64,000 nt of DNA from Candidatus Izemoplasma sp. (lineage in GTDB: Bacteria; Bacillota_I; Bacilli_A; Izemoplasmatales; Izemoplasmataceae). Where the stretch lies: the NCBI GenBank assembly GCA_036172455.1, contig JAXKVY010000002.1, positions 62,001 to 126,000 on the forward strand. The letters run 5' to 3'. The notes beneath the pieces were generated by a model, which worked only from the letters and a program-made list of their open reading frames with translations, was not told the origin of the DNA and searched no databases. Each line of letters begins with the position of its first letter. The stretch's first letter is position 1. This document shows positions 34,051 through 43,633 of this stretch, one piece after another. A program made the translations under genes and the position numbers.

Positions 34051-34914
34051 ATGAAGAAGATAATTGCGTTATCAATTCTTTTGTTTAGTATATTTTCAAT
34101 ATCTACAGAGACTACGCAAGCTGATTTCGGACCTAAAACTAGCGTTACAGTAACTATTGTTGGTGTTGATGTTGCTTATTCATTTGATTTATTAATAGAA
34201 TATGGGAACGATGATTTATTTGAAGTCGATGATTATCAATTTGATCGATATTATAAAGAAACCTTTCCTGAAGAACTAATCACCTATCATGAAGATGGAT
34301 TTGCTTCTTATTTCTTGTATTATGGGATTCCGAGTAATATTGATCAAGTTGATGAGCACACCTTTAATATGAGTTATATAGCCCCATCTAGTTTTAAAAT
34401 TGTCATTGTCACAGAGACTGGAAATATCATTACTTCTGAATTTATCACAAAATCAACTTTTGACTCAGATATTACCTGGGATCTTAGTGGGGTTGATTTA
34501 ACCACATCCCAAAATGATGTGGGAATATTATCGGGGAATATTGATGATCAAGACAATCAATTTTGGACATTGACCACACAAGTTATCTATCGTATTATTG
34601 GTACACTTATTGTTGAGTTAGGGCTTTTATTCTTATTTATGTATCGTAAAAAGCACACCTTTAAAATTGTCACAATCACAAATATCATTACTCAGTTGGT
34701 ACTATCCATATTCACGGTGAATGCATACATTTATGGTGGTAGTCTTGTGTTCTTGTTTGCACTTCTCTTCGGAGAATTTATTGTAATTTCTGCCGAAGCA
34801 ATTATTTATCTTATGACATTTAAAGAGAAACCAAAATGGCTGTCAATCATCTATGTTTTACTCGCAAATATCCTTTCGCTTATAATCAGCGTTGTACTAA
34901 CAGGTGCCATTTAA
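34051..34914 (+). CDS. Secreted-domain membrane protein of unknown function
   Basis: 287 aa. A signal peptide (MKKIIALSILLFSIFSIS, cleavage likely after TTQA) is followed by about 165 residues of acidic extracytoplasmic sequence, then four membrane helices from about residue 180 (IIGTLIVELGLLFLFMY to the C-terminus). It is thus a membrane protein with an external sensor- or binding-like domain. The helices end in IISVVLTGAI with only a short tail, so there is no cytoplasmic output domain. I do not recognise the family. It is monocistronic with a strong ribosome site (AAAGGAGG) and its own terminator, divergent from the sugar operon. Confidence 0.75.
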   Translation: MKKIIALSILLFSIFSISTETTQADFGPKTSVTVTIVGVDVAYSFDLLIEYGNDDLFEVDDYQFDRYYKETFPEELITYHEDGFASYFLYYGIPSNIDQVDEHTFNMSYIAPSSFKIVIVTETGNIITSEFITKSTFDSDITWDLSGVDLTTSQNDVGILSGNIDDQDNQFWTLTTQVIYRIIGTLIVELGLLFLFMYRKKHTFKIVTITNIITQLVLSIFTVNAYIYGGSLVFLFALLFGEFIVISAEAIIYLMTFKEKPKWLSIIYVLLANILSLIISVVLTGAI

Positions 34915-34916
34915 TT

Positions 34917-34947
34917 AAAAAAGAGTGCTTCAAAAGCACTCTTTTTT
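34917..34947 (+). terminator. Terminator after the membrane protein gene
   Basis: AAAAAAGAGTGCTT pairs with AAGCACTCTTTTTT around a 3-base loop. A-rich and T-rich flanks make it bidirectional. Confidence 0.88.
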
Positions 34948-35330
34948 GATGGTCAACGATATTTTGTTTTAACTAAGGCTTATATGTAAACGTGGTTAGT
35001 TACTTTCAAACATATTATATAGGGTTTATTGGCAAGTTTTACCGATATTTCTTGTGATTTTCGAATTGTTTATAAATTGTTTTAATTAAGAAATTATTTG
35101 TAATTCTATTCTAATAATATTTGGTCTTTTTGATAGACTTTCTGAGTTTTTAATATTATAAGTCAGTATTTTTTTATTTATATCGAGATAAATAATATAC
35201 TTATAATTATTATGGTCAATTTTTTATTAATTATATAAAACGCTATTTCAAGCCTATCAACTTGAATCATGCTTTTTGTCATAATACAATATTGCTTTTA
35301 TTTGTGTTTTCTTAAATCATTAATATCTAA
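34948..35330. other. AT-rich gene-free stretch containing repeat copy B
   Basis: About 380 bases without a supportable gene. The only feature I see is the 23-base repeat (35255-35277). The stretch lies downstream of two convergent genes. Confidence 0.6.
35255..35277 (-). repeat. 23-base repeat copy B
   Basis: Exact reverse complement of 20483-20505, nearly 15 kb away. Neither copy lies in a gene. Confidence 0.85.
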
Positions 35331-36527
35331 CTATCTTGTTGTATATACTTGTTTTTCACTAGCTAGTTCATAAATTTTTCTGGCGTCATCCAAGGTTAGT
35401 GTCATAAAATTACCAAATGATTCCCCACGATTAATTTTGAGTTTTTCAATCAGTTTAGGGATATCTTCTTTTTTTGCATCGGCTTCTTCTAAGGTCGTTG
35501 GCATACCAATTTCTTTGAAGAACCCAACCAATCTTAAAATCCCTTCTTCAGCAACGTCTTTTTTATGATCGTAATTATGCGGTACGCCAAACACTTCAGT
35601 GGCTAAACGGTAATACCGATCGACATCTTGATTTAGTGTATACCGCATATATGCTGGGAATATTACCGCAAGACCTGCCCCGTGCGTCATATCATATAAG
35701 GCACTTAATTCATGTTCAAGACCATGGGTTGTCCACTCTTCTTCACGACCAACACCAAGTATACCATTATGCGCAATTGTCCCTGCCCAACAAATCGTTG
35801 CGCGGGCTTCATAATTATTTGGATCTGTGACAATCACACGAGCGGCTTCCATAATTGAGATTAATGTACTCTCCATTAAACGATCGGTTAAGACAACATC
35901 TTTAGAGTTTGAAATATAGCGTTCAAAGATATGGGCCATCATATCTGAAATCCCTGCGGCTGTATGCCACATCGGTAATGTGTAGGTTAATTCTGGATTA
36001 ATAAAACTAAAGACAGGACGTAACAAGTCAGATCCCATACCCCGTTTTAATCCTTCACTTTCTTTGGTAATAACGGTTGCGCTTGATCCTTCAGATCCAG
36101 CAGCCGGAATAGTAAGAATAACCCCTACAGGTAATGCTTCTTCTACAACCGCCTTTCTATCATAAAAGTCCCAGAAGTCGCCATCATATTTTACGCCTGC
36201 GGCAATCGCTTTCGCAGAATCAATTACACTCCCGCCACCAACAGCTAAGACAAAATCAACGTTCTCTTTTTGACATAACTCGATGCCTTCATACACTAAA
36301 GAATCAACAGGATTCGGTTTTACCCCACCTAATTCAACAAACTCAATCTTTTCTTCATTCAACGCATTAACGACAGTATCATATAATCCCGTTTTCTTAA
36401 TACTTCCCCCACCATAATGAAAGAATACTTTGTTTACCCCTTCTTTTTTTAACCGTTTGCCAATATCTTTTTCTACATCTTGTCCAAAAATAAATTCTGT
36501 TGGACTATAAAACTTAAAATTATCCAT
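35331..36527 (-). CDS. Iron-containing alcohol dehydrogenase (BdhA/YqhD-like)
   Basis: 398 aa group III alcohol dehydrogenase, reducing aldehydes such as butyraldehyde or acetaldehyde with NAD(P)H at the end of fermentation. The nucleotide-binding motif is FVLAVGGGSVIDSAKAIAAG. Metal ligands lie in HTAAGISDMMAHIFE and GLEHELSALYDMTHGAGLAV (Asp and three His). FKFYSPTEFIFGQDVEKDIG is the usual N-terminus of the butanol dehydrogenase subgroup. It is complete, monocistronic, and starts at ATG 36527. In an organism fermenting sugars it would regenerate NAD(P)+. The YqhD-type NADPH preference cannot be decided here. Confidence 0.92.
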   Translation of the reverse strand: MDNFKFYSPTEFIFGQDVEKDIGKRLKKEGVNKVFFHYGGGSIKKTGLYDTVVNALNEEKIEFVELGGVKPNPVDSLVYEGIELCQKENVDFVLAVGGGSVIDSAKAIAAGVKYDGDFWDFYDRKAVVEEALPVGVILTIPAAGSEGSSATVITKESEGLKRGMGSDLLRPVFSFINPELTYTLPMWHTAAGISDMMAHIFERYISNSKDVVLTDRLMESTLISIMEAARVIVTDPNNYEARATICWAGTIAHNGILGVGREEEWTTHGLEHELSALYDMTHGAGLAVIFPAYMRYTLNQDVDRYYRLATEVFGVPHNYDHKKDVAEEGILRLVGFFKEIGMPTTLEEADAKKEDIPKLIEKLKINRGESFGNFMTLTLDDARKIYELASEKQVYTTR

Positions 36528-36906
36528 CGTATCACTCCTCTTAATTATTATAACATACTTTAATAAATTTGAAACTTAACTACATATACAAAAAAGTAGC
36601 CATTCCGGTGGTCATCTCAAAATCATTTAAGATTTTATTGGATGAAAATGACTCAAAAAATACACGTGATGCAAAAGAATCACACAAAATACACTTTCAC
36701 TTAAAAAATGGCAAAACCACCATAGAGGTTCCACCACTTTTCTAAAGACTATTAATGTATCCTTTATTTTCTACTATTATTTAACACTAGTACGACCCCG
36801 ATGAAATTGTGGATAACGTCTCACACATCAACATGATTAAAGTAACTTTGTTAAATCTAAAAATCATTAGTTGTGATTATTTTTTAGATACGACGCTCAA
36901 ATGTAT
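36528..36906. other. Gene-free stretch with a possible gene fragment
   Basis: A 58-codon plus-strand open frame without ATG spans 36569-36745 (..KKVAIPVVISKSFKILL.. to ..GKTTIEVPPLF, stop TAA). It could be the tail of a decayed gene. A plus-strand stem TAGATAC/GTATCTA followed by TTTTTT lies at 36885-36915. Neither is convincing on its own. Confidence 0.25.
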
Positions 36907-39780
36907 CTATTTTTTAAATCCTGTACGTTTCATAGCGCCCCACTTGCCACTATTTTTTAAAGCAGAGAAAAAACTTTTGACACGATGAATACTAACCATT
37001 TGACGGTATCCTAAGTTTTCCAAAAAAGCGTATGCAATTAACCATAAGGTTACTTTTCGATTGGTATATCGGTTTTTAGATTCATTCACATAAAGAGCTG
37101 ATAAAGATAACACAATGCCATAAAAGATTGTGATCAGGAAAATTCCCAGTACAATATATGGTGATAATACACCAAGTGCAAGCCCAGTTAAAAGCATGGC
37201 ATATCCAATTGTTTCTAAGAAAGGACCAACCATCTCAAAGAAGAAAAAGTATGGCATCCCGACCATCCCAGGGATTTTATATTTGTAATCAAAGATCATT
37301 TTACGATGAAAGTGTAAAATATCAATAAGCCCGCGATGCCATCGATTTCGTTGACGGAAAAGGATTTTAAAAGAACTTGGTAATTCAGTAAAACACATCG
37401 CATGATATACATAAGAAACACGATACTGTTCTTTGTTCTGTAGCGCATTGTTTGTCAAGCGTACAACTAGTTCCATGTCTTCTCCTACAGAATCCTTTTT
37501 GTAAACACCACTGCTTGAGAGATACCCACCGACTTCAATGATTTTGATCTTGTCAAAAATACCAAATGCTCCCGATATAAGCAATAGGCTATTAATTTCC
37601 GACCACCCTAAACGACCACTATTAAACGCACGCATGTATTCGAGTGTTTGCATCTTGACAATGGGATTCTTCCCAAGGTTGAAAGTTTCAACTTTCCCAT
37701 GATCAATCGTACACCCATTTACTGGTGCAATTTGACCACCTATAGCAATATGGGGTTTTGGATAATCTAAGGTGATCGATATCGCTCTAAGCAGTGAGTC
37801 ACTTTCAAGTAAACTGTCCGCATCAATCCCACAAATATATTGTTTAGAGCTATAGTTAATTCCTACATTTAATGCATCCGCTTTTCCCCCATTGATCTTG
37901 TCGATTACCTTAAGTTTCGGAATAAACGTGTTAGTGTAAATACCACGAACAAATTTTGTTTGTAATTTTTGTATATTAACAGGGTTTTTTCGCTCTAACT
38001 CAAAATACTCAATGAGTGTTTGTAGTGTCTTGTCACTTGAACCATCATTTACCACAATTACCTCATAATCTGGATATTTTAAATTCAACAATGATTTAAC
38101 ACTTTCAATAATAGATATTTCTTCATTGTATGCGGGGGCAATCACTGAGATTCCTGGTAACAAGCGATTCTCAAATAACATCGTGTTAGATTTAATATTC
38201 CACAGTGCAATTTGTTTTTTTGTGGAGAAAAATGACACAATGACAAATGTGATATAAATAGTGTTAAGAATTATAAAATATATTGCTAAGTTGTAATTAA
38301 TGTTAATGATTAAATCATAAATCAAAGACATTCCCTTTAAGGTTAGAATTATATCATATGAATTAATAAGATAAAATATAGGATAAATCAGTAATGTAAT
38401 AACAAGAATTACAAGCATCCAAACTATTTTGTTAATATCAATCGGATTAACTTGTCGTTCATTTTGGATTGGTTCTGCACGAGAGGTGCCAAGTTGTTCT
38501 AACAAAGATTTATCTAAATACATTCTCACTTCATGTTCAAATTCAGAATCTCTATCCATTTCAGATTTAAGTACCGGTAACAGTTTTTGTCTAATGGAGT
38601 CATCCTTATTCTCATTTAAAAAATCAATGATAGCTGCTGACTTTTGAAGACGGATCATTCTACTTGTTATCTTACGAATGATTTTTTCCTCATCGTGAAT
38701 CTTGTAAAGGATATAGTCCGTGACACTTGATAAAGCTAATACAATGATATCTTTTTGATTATCAGAGATTTGTTTTTCAAATTCATTTAGCAACTTATTT
38801 ATATAAGATTTATCGCGTTTAATAATAACTAAAATAGTATCTGCAATTTGCTCTTTACCAATAGCCGAATCAGCCAAGCTTAATAACTCTAAAATGGCAT
38901 CAAACGAGTGTTCATCACGGTATAACTTTAAAGCATATAAACGGACCCATTCTTTTTTACAAAGTGCTAATTCGGATAAATTCAAATATGATCGGTCAAT
39001 ATTAAAAATAGCTTTCATACTGGCTTTATTCAATAACGTTTCGATATCATCTTTTGCCCAATCACCCATGATACGATCACGATGTGTTTCAAAATATGTT
39101 TGCACATATTGTTGTAAAAACGCGTTATTGTGATGCTCCGCAATTGATAATAGCAATAGAATAATTTCATTCTCTTCTCGATGTTCTAGGTTGAATAGAT
39201 ACGTATTGTTTAAGTTGAACCGATTGATGATTAATGCTGTAATTTTTTTCTGATAGTCCATAGAACTACCCACTAAGCTCTCTACGACATGTAAAAAAGC
39301 ATCTTTATGTGTGTATTTTATGAGTGAATACACAATATAAAATTGTACTGATTCATCTTTTTCTTTTTGCAATCGTTGGACGAGTATATCGTAGACATCA
39401 TTATAACGAAAAAGACCCAAATAATAAGCAGATAATATACGCTTTGTGCGCGAATATGAATTAAGATTTTTCCGATAGTATGCATATAGTTTAGTGTCTT
39501 TTAGGTCGTTTAAAATATGTTTGCGTAAGCGTGGTGGGAAATGAATTTGATCTTCCATACGATAAAACTCTTGTAACATAAAACGTTTATTGGTAGGGGG
39601 TTCAACTGTAGTATCACCCTTAAAGTATCGATTATTGATATAATCTCGAGTACGATATATCAGTTTATTATGTAATTCAGTTCGTCGTCGCTGCAGTAAG
39701 ATGAGGATCACAAGAAAGATGATAGCAACAGAAAAGAATCCTAAAATTGAACCAATAATTAAATATACAAGGTCATCCAT
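36907..39780 (-). CDS. Membrane HEAT-repeat/GT2 glycosyltransferase
   Basis: 957 aa. A membrane anchor at residues about 5-28 is followed by about 420 residues of HEAT-like helical repeats (RILSAYYLGLFRYNDVYDIL, ESVQFYIVYSLIKYTHKDAF), then two membrane helices. A GT2 catalytic domain comes next: SVIAPAYNEEISIIESVKSL, VNDGSSDKTLQTLIE, the DAD-like GIDADSLLESD, then RQRNRWHRGL (the Q-x-x-R-W motif of processive synthases such as PgaC and BcsA), and C-terminal helices. It probably polymerises an extracellular polysaccharide, with the HEAT region acting as a protein-binding platform. It overlaps the end of the regulator-like gene by 8 bases, so the two act together. Confidence 0.88.
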   Translation of the reverse strand: MDDLVYLIIGSILGFFSVAIIFLVILILLQRRRTELHNKLIYRTRDYINNRYFKGDTTVEPPTNKRFMLQEFYRMEDQIHFPPRLRKHILNDLKDTKLYAYYRKNLNSYSRTKRILSAYYLGLFRYNDVYDILVQRLQKEKDESVQFYIVYSLIKYTHKDAFLHVVESLVGSSMDYQKKITALIINRFNLNNTYLFNLEHREENEIILLLLSIAEHHNNAFLQQYVQTYFETHRDRIMGDWAKDDIETLLNKASMKAIFNIDRSYLNLSELALCKKEWVRLYALKLYRDEHSFDAILELLSLADSAIGKEQIADTILVIIKRDKSYINKLLNEFEKQISDNQKDIIVLALSSVTDYILYKIHDEEKIIRKITSRMIRLQKSAAIIDFLNENKDDSIRQKLLPVLKSEMDRDSEFEHEVRMYLDKSLLEQLGTSRAEPIQNERQVNPIDINKIVWMLVILVITLLIYPIFYLINSYDIILTLKGMSLIYDLIININYNLAIYFIILNTIYITFVIVSFFSTKKQIALWNIKSNTMLFENRLLPGISVIAPAYNEEISIIESVKSLLNLKYPDYEVIVVNDGSSDKTLQTLIEYFELERKNPVNIQKLQTKFVRGIYTNTFIPKLKVIDKINGGKADALNVGINYSSKQYICGIDADSLLESDSLLRAISITLDYPKPHIAIGGQIAPVNGCTIDHGKVETFNLGKNPIVKMQTLEYMRAFNSGRLGWSEINSLLLISGAFGIFDKIKIIEVGGYLSSSGVYKKDSVGEDMELVVRLTNNALQNKEQYRVSYVYHAMCFTELPSSFKILFRQRNRWHRGLIDILHFHRKMIFDYKYKIPGMVGMPYFFFFEMVGPFLETIGYAMLLTGLALGVLSPYIVLGIFLITIFYGIVLSLSALYVNESKNRYTNRKVTLWLIAYAFLENLGYRQMVSIHRVKSFFSALKNSGKWGAMKRTGFKK

Positions 39781-41794
39781 TTTTAATCTCCCTTCGTTGT
39801 AAACGTTGAACTAGACCAACGATTTCTTCGTGATAAAATGGTTTTTGTACAATAAAATCAATATCTAAATGATTGGCTTTAATGATCGAGTTATGATTTT
39901 TATTGTGGGATACTAAAATAAATGGAATATTTGCATACTTTGTCGTTTCATTCAATTGTTTTTTTAAAGCAAACCCATCTAATTTGGACAGGTTAATTTC
40001 TGAAATTATCACATCAATACGTTGTTTCTCAATAATGGTCATCGCTTCATAAACATCTTGAGCAATCACCACATCATAGTTATGTAATTGAAAGACTCGC
40101 ATTAAGATATTTTGATAAATATCATCCTCATCGATAAGAAGAATCTTGCCATCAAAAAGCTCACTTTCATTTTGATGGTCCACTATATGACCTCCACCAT
40201 ATCGTTGTGATTCAATCATTCTGGTTTCTAACTTTGTAAACAGTTCATTAACCTGATCATCAATGTCTATGGATACAAGTTCAGATAAGCGAACGATACT
40301 AATAGATACTGATATTTGTTCTATAAAAGAATCTGATTCACCAAGCTCATTACGCAGTTCTAATGCTTTCGAATAAATAGTGGAAATATCCGATTTTGGT
40401 AAATAGATAAAAAATCCTGCACCAAAGTGTTTGAAAACCAATGTTTCTGTGTTCGTAATATCCTTAATTTTAACACTTGCAATTCGTATCGTTTCATCAC
40501 CAATCCGAATCGTATGTTCAGCGTTGATTTCATCCATATTATCTATGGAGATGTAAATGACTCCATTGATATCATTGATCACTTCATCGGATTGTAAATC
40601 TTCGCGAACAAGTTCTTTAAAAGCATCAGTTAATCGGAGATTCGTAATCTGACAACGTAAATCATCTTGATCCCCTTGTCCCTTGTTTTCTGAAATAGCA
40701 TCAATTTTCTTAAGCATCTCTTCTTTTTCTGCTTCTAGCTGTGATAATTTCATCGATGAATCTACTGCTTGTGCTTGATAAATTTTAGGGGGCTTAACAT
40801 TGTATAGCCGCACAATTTTCTTTACAACCGATTCCAATATTGCCAACCACTCATGCCCTTTTTTAAGATAAATCTGTTCAAAAAAGTGGTTCCATAATCG
40901 ATATTTGTTCTCGTGTTGTGATATAACAGATAACGTTTCGGGATCGATCTCAATAGTTGTATTGTCAAACACCTCTAAGATTTCATCGATTGAGTACAGG
41001 TTATTAAGTCGTAACAACATTTGATTTAAAAACGAATGAAAATTATATTCTCTGCGGTTGTTTTTAACATTCACTACTTGATATGAGTTGTTATAAAAAT
41101 TGAGTTTATATAAAAATACAATGGATTTTCGTACTTGTTCATCACGTAAAATCGACCCATGTTGAGGTAATATATATAAAATATCCATTTTTAGTAGTTT
41201 TTTCATGATCGGACGAATAAAATCACTACTAGGCATATAATTCTCATGATAAGTCGCCATTGCTTCGTTATAATCTTCTCCTGCGAACAGTTCCCATCCC
41301 TTACTATAACCACCAAATAAATCACCAGAAAAGAGTGATTTTGATTGGGTATCATATGTCAAAAAGTTACCAGAATAATGGGTGAATGGGGCACGAATGA
41401 ATTCAAGAACGCGACCCGTGTTAAGACGTAATTGCTTGTTGTGTTGCTGCAATGAGTATATCGGTGATGTAATTCCATAATATTTAAGTATATTGTAGGT
41501 TCGCCAATCACACACTACTTTGGCATGTAGTCCTGCTTTTTCAAAGAGTGGCAATGAACTGGCTAGGTCGGGATCAGGATGACTTATCACAATATACGTA
41601 ATCTTATCCAAAGAGATATAGTGTTCGACATTCTTTTTAACTTCCTCAAAATCCAATACAGAACCAGGCTCAAATAACACCGCTTGGTCATCTTCAATTA
41701 AAAGATATGGATTACAGTGGATATAACTAATTTGTGACTTTGTGCCAACATAAAAAATACCATGTTGTTCCAATCGTTCTAATGCAACTTTCAT
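39773..41794 (-). CDS. Diiron-MBL / degenerate GGDEF / receiver fusion protein
   Basis: 673 aa. Residues 1 to about 240 form a metallo-beta-lactamase fold of the oxygen-binding diiron (ODP/flavodiiron) type: YIVISHPDPDLASS, then THYSGNF, LFSGDLFGGY and LPQHGSIL supply His/Asp ligands. A coiled linker (about 345-375, SQLEAEKEEMLKKIDAI) leads to a GGDEF-like domain in which the signature is GAGFF, so it is probably catalytically dead. Residues about 550-673 are a receiver domain: LLIDEDDIYQ, then VIISEINLSKLDGF, where Glu599 replaces the phospho-accepting Asp, and the conserved Lys in VQKPF. It is probably an O2, redox or c-di-GMP-related regulator of the coupled glycosyltransferase. That role is inference. 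Confidence 0.82.
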   Translation of the reverse strand: MKVALERLEQHGIFYVGTKSQISYIHCNPYLLIEDDQAVLFEPGSVLDFEEVKKNVEHYISLDKITYIVISHPDPDLASSLPLFEKAGLHAKVVCDWRTYNILKYYGITSPIYSLQQHNKQLRLNTGRVLEFIRAPFTHYSGNFLTYDTQSKSLFSGDLFGGYSKGWELFAGEDYNEAMATYHENYMPSSDFIRPIMKKLLKMDILYILPQHGSILRDEQVRKSIVFLYKLNFYNNSYQVVNVKNNRREYNFHSFLNQMLLRLNNLYSIDEILEVFDNTTIEIDPETLSVISQHENKYRLWNHFFEQIYLKKGHEWLAILESVVKKIVRLYNVKPPKIYQAQAVDSSMKLSQLEAEKEEMLKKIDAISENKGQGDQDDLRCQITNLRLTDAFKELVREDLQSDEVINDINGVIYISIDNMDEINAEHTIRIGDETIRIASVKIKDITNTETLVFKHFGAGFFIYLPKSDISTIYSKALELRNELGESDSFIEQISVSISIVRLSELVSIDIDDQVNELFTKLETRMIESQRYGGGHIVDHQNESELFDGKILLIDEDDIYQNILMRVFQLHNYDVVIAQDVYEAMTIIEKQRIDVIISEINLSKLDGFALKKQLNETTKYANIPFILVSHNKNHNSIIKANHLDIDFIVQKPFYHEEIVGLVQRLQRREIKNG

Positions 41795-42614
41795 ATGATC
41801 ACTCCATTATCATCTTACACATATTATATCATATTAAACTTTTCACTAAATGGTTTTATTATACTATTCATCCCATTCATTTATTCATAACTCATAATCT
41901 AACAAATTATCTAAAACAACATTTTCATAATCTTCAATATTCTAAAAGGTATCGTCATCTTTAACACTCAAGCAATGTCCAAGCTATAAAACTTCTATGG
42001 TTTTTGAGATTCAGCACTATCCATGTCATTTAGACCATCTCGCCTAAATCTCATTAAGTGTCATTCGTTGTCCATTTTGGGTTAGGGATACAAATTGAGA
42101 AATCATGCTTTAAGGCTGGTCTCTTTGACTCTATGATGTGACATAGAGTCCTTTAACCATATTTGGTTTATGACAATAAATCAATCCGATCAATCTCTTG
42201 AATGCGCATCTTGTGTTTTATCCGTTTTTATATATAGTACTGCAGTCACCCAGAAAGATTCACACATGATGGTGATTAAGTATATATGCTTAAACAACCT
42301 GCTATCGTCGACTTTATTTTTTTTGAATGTTGGGGGTTGTTTTTTTAAATTAAAAGGGATCCCTAGCCTATTCCTAAAGACATAAGGAAAAACTCTTCCA
42401 CTTTATAATAGCAAGCAGATTAGATGCTAATCTATACTATCCAATAACGCAAAATAAATATTTTAATCTATTTTCTTATTAATCTAAGTATATCCTATTA
42501 AATCACATATGAAAAGCCCAAATGTGACCTGCTTTGATAAAAATACTTCTTATACAAACTTTTTACTTGCTTAATTAAGATAACTTACGTATACTAGATT
42601 TTGGAGTTGATACG
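41795..42614. other. 820-base gene-free stretch
   Basis: No gene is supportable. A perfect 9-bp hairpin GACTCTATG/CATAGAGTC lies at 42127-42150 without a T run. The base composition is ordinary and short open frames lack ribosome sites. A decayed gene is possible, but I recognise nothing. Confidence 0.5.
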
Positions 42615-43103
42615 ATGAGCATAGAAACGATCATTATTTATGGTATAGCAATTATTTTACTCGTTATATCATTTATAAAAGATAAACAGAAAACAGCGTT
42701 AGCTATTAAAAAAGGGTATAAAAAGTTTATGAAGATCTTACCTGTCTTATTACCACTTTTTTTATTGATTGGAATTATTCTAACAGTCATTACACCAGTC
42801 TTTATTACACGTGTGCTTGGTGAAGAAAGTGGCTTCTTAGGTTACGTGATTGGCCTTACGTTAGGGAGTATTACCTTTATGAGTCCCTTTGTAGCCTACC
42901 CATTAGGGGCAGAACTCATTGAGCAAGGCGCAGCCTTACCACAAATTGCTGGCTTTTTAGTGACGTTAATGAGTGTAGGAATTGTCTATTATGCAATGGA
43001 ATCAAAGTATTTTAATAAGAAAGCGGCTATTTACAGAAATGTGATTAGTTTTATAGGTGCGATTGTCGTCGTACTCGTGGTCTTGGTGATGCAGTCATGG
43101 TAA
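42615..43103 (+). CDS. Half-size permease (ArsP/DUF318 family), first half
   Basis: 162 aa with four to five membrane helices. The segment LGYVIGLTLGSITFMSPFVAY resembles the conserved FxxGxxxxPF/YP pore motif of the predicted-permease family PF03773 (ArsP-like). Full-length members have two such halves; here the halves are separate genes, this one followed by a partner overlapping by 7 bases. They probably form a heterodimeric membrane channel or efflux permease; the substrate (metalloid, small thiol or other) is unknown. The ATG at 42615 has TTTTGGAG upstream. Confidence 0.78.
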   Translation: MSIETIIIYGIAIILLVISFIKDKQKTALAIKKGYKKFMKILPVLLPLFLLIGIILTVITPVFITRVLGEESGFLGYVIGLTLGSITFMSPFVAYPLGAELIEQGAALPQIAGFLVTLMSVGIVYYAMESKYFNKKAAIYRNVISFIGAIVVVLVVLVMQSW

Positions 43104-43633
43104 AACTATTGAAGCAAAATAAATTTTTAACACTAGGGATTGTATTATTAATCATTCTTAGTATTATTGATATCAGACTAACCTACACGGCATTAGAAAA
43201 TACGGTTTTTCAAATTACAACAATGTTACTTATTATTCCACCCATTTTTATTATTATTGGACTCTTTGATGTCTGGGTACCAAGAGAAACGATTATAGAA
43301 CATATGGGTGAAGAATCTAAAGCCAAAGGAATGGTTTTAGCGTTCTTCTTAGGAGCATTTAGCGCCGGACCCACCCTCGTTGCGTTTCCTATAGCGCATT
43401 TAATGCTTAAAAAAGGCGCTAAATATTCCAATGTCATCTTCTTTTTAATGGTTTGGAGTAGTTTAAAACTTCCAATCATCTTCTTCCAGATTACAGCTAT
43501 TGGATATTATTTGCCTGCAATTATTAATATTACAATGTTAATTGTCTTTATTATTAGTTCCTTATTAACAGATATCTTTTTCACTAAAAAAGATAAAGAA
43601 CTGTATTATGAAAAAGCAAATAAGTCAGAATAG
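43097..43633 (+). CDS. Half-size permease (ArsP/DUF318 family), second half
   Basis: 178 aa with five membrane helices. The conserved half-motif appears again as AFFLGAFSAGPTLVAFPIAH, and HMGEESKAKGMVLA resembles the RVLGEESGFLGYVIG stretch of the preceding protein. The two genes are therefore homologous halves of one transporter, translationally coupled through a 7-base overlap. The C-terminus is charged (DIFFTKKDKELYYEK). Together they make a complete PF03773-type permease. A small hairpin AACGA/TCGTT with TTTTTT follows at 43665-43682 and may terminate the pair. Confidence 0.78.
   Translation: MVKLLKQNKFLTLGIVLLIILSIIDIRLTYTALENTVFQITTMLLIIPPIFIIIGLFDVWVPRETIIEHMGEESKAKGMVLAFFLGAFSAGPTLVAFPIAHLMLKKGAKYSNVIFFLMVWSSLKLPIIFFQITAIGYYLPAIINITMLIVFIISSLLTDIFFTKKDKELYYEKANKSE

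Noticed and set aside
35255-35277. Second IS end next to repeat copy B
   Set aside because: Sequence beyond the 23-base match does not resemble the IS ends, so only the short repeat is claimed.
42170-42385. 71-codon open frame in the 820-base gap
   Set aside because: It is composed of unlike segments with no ribosome site, and I recognise no family.
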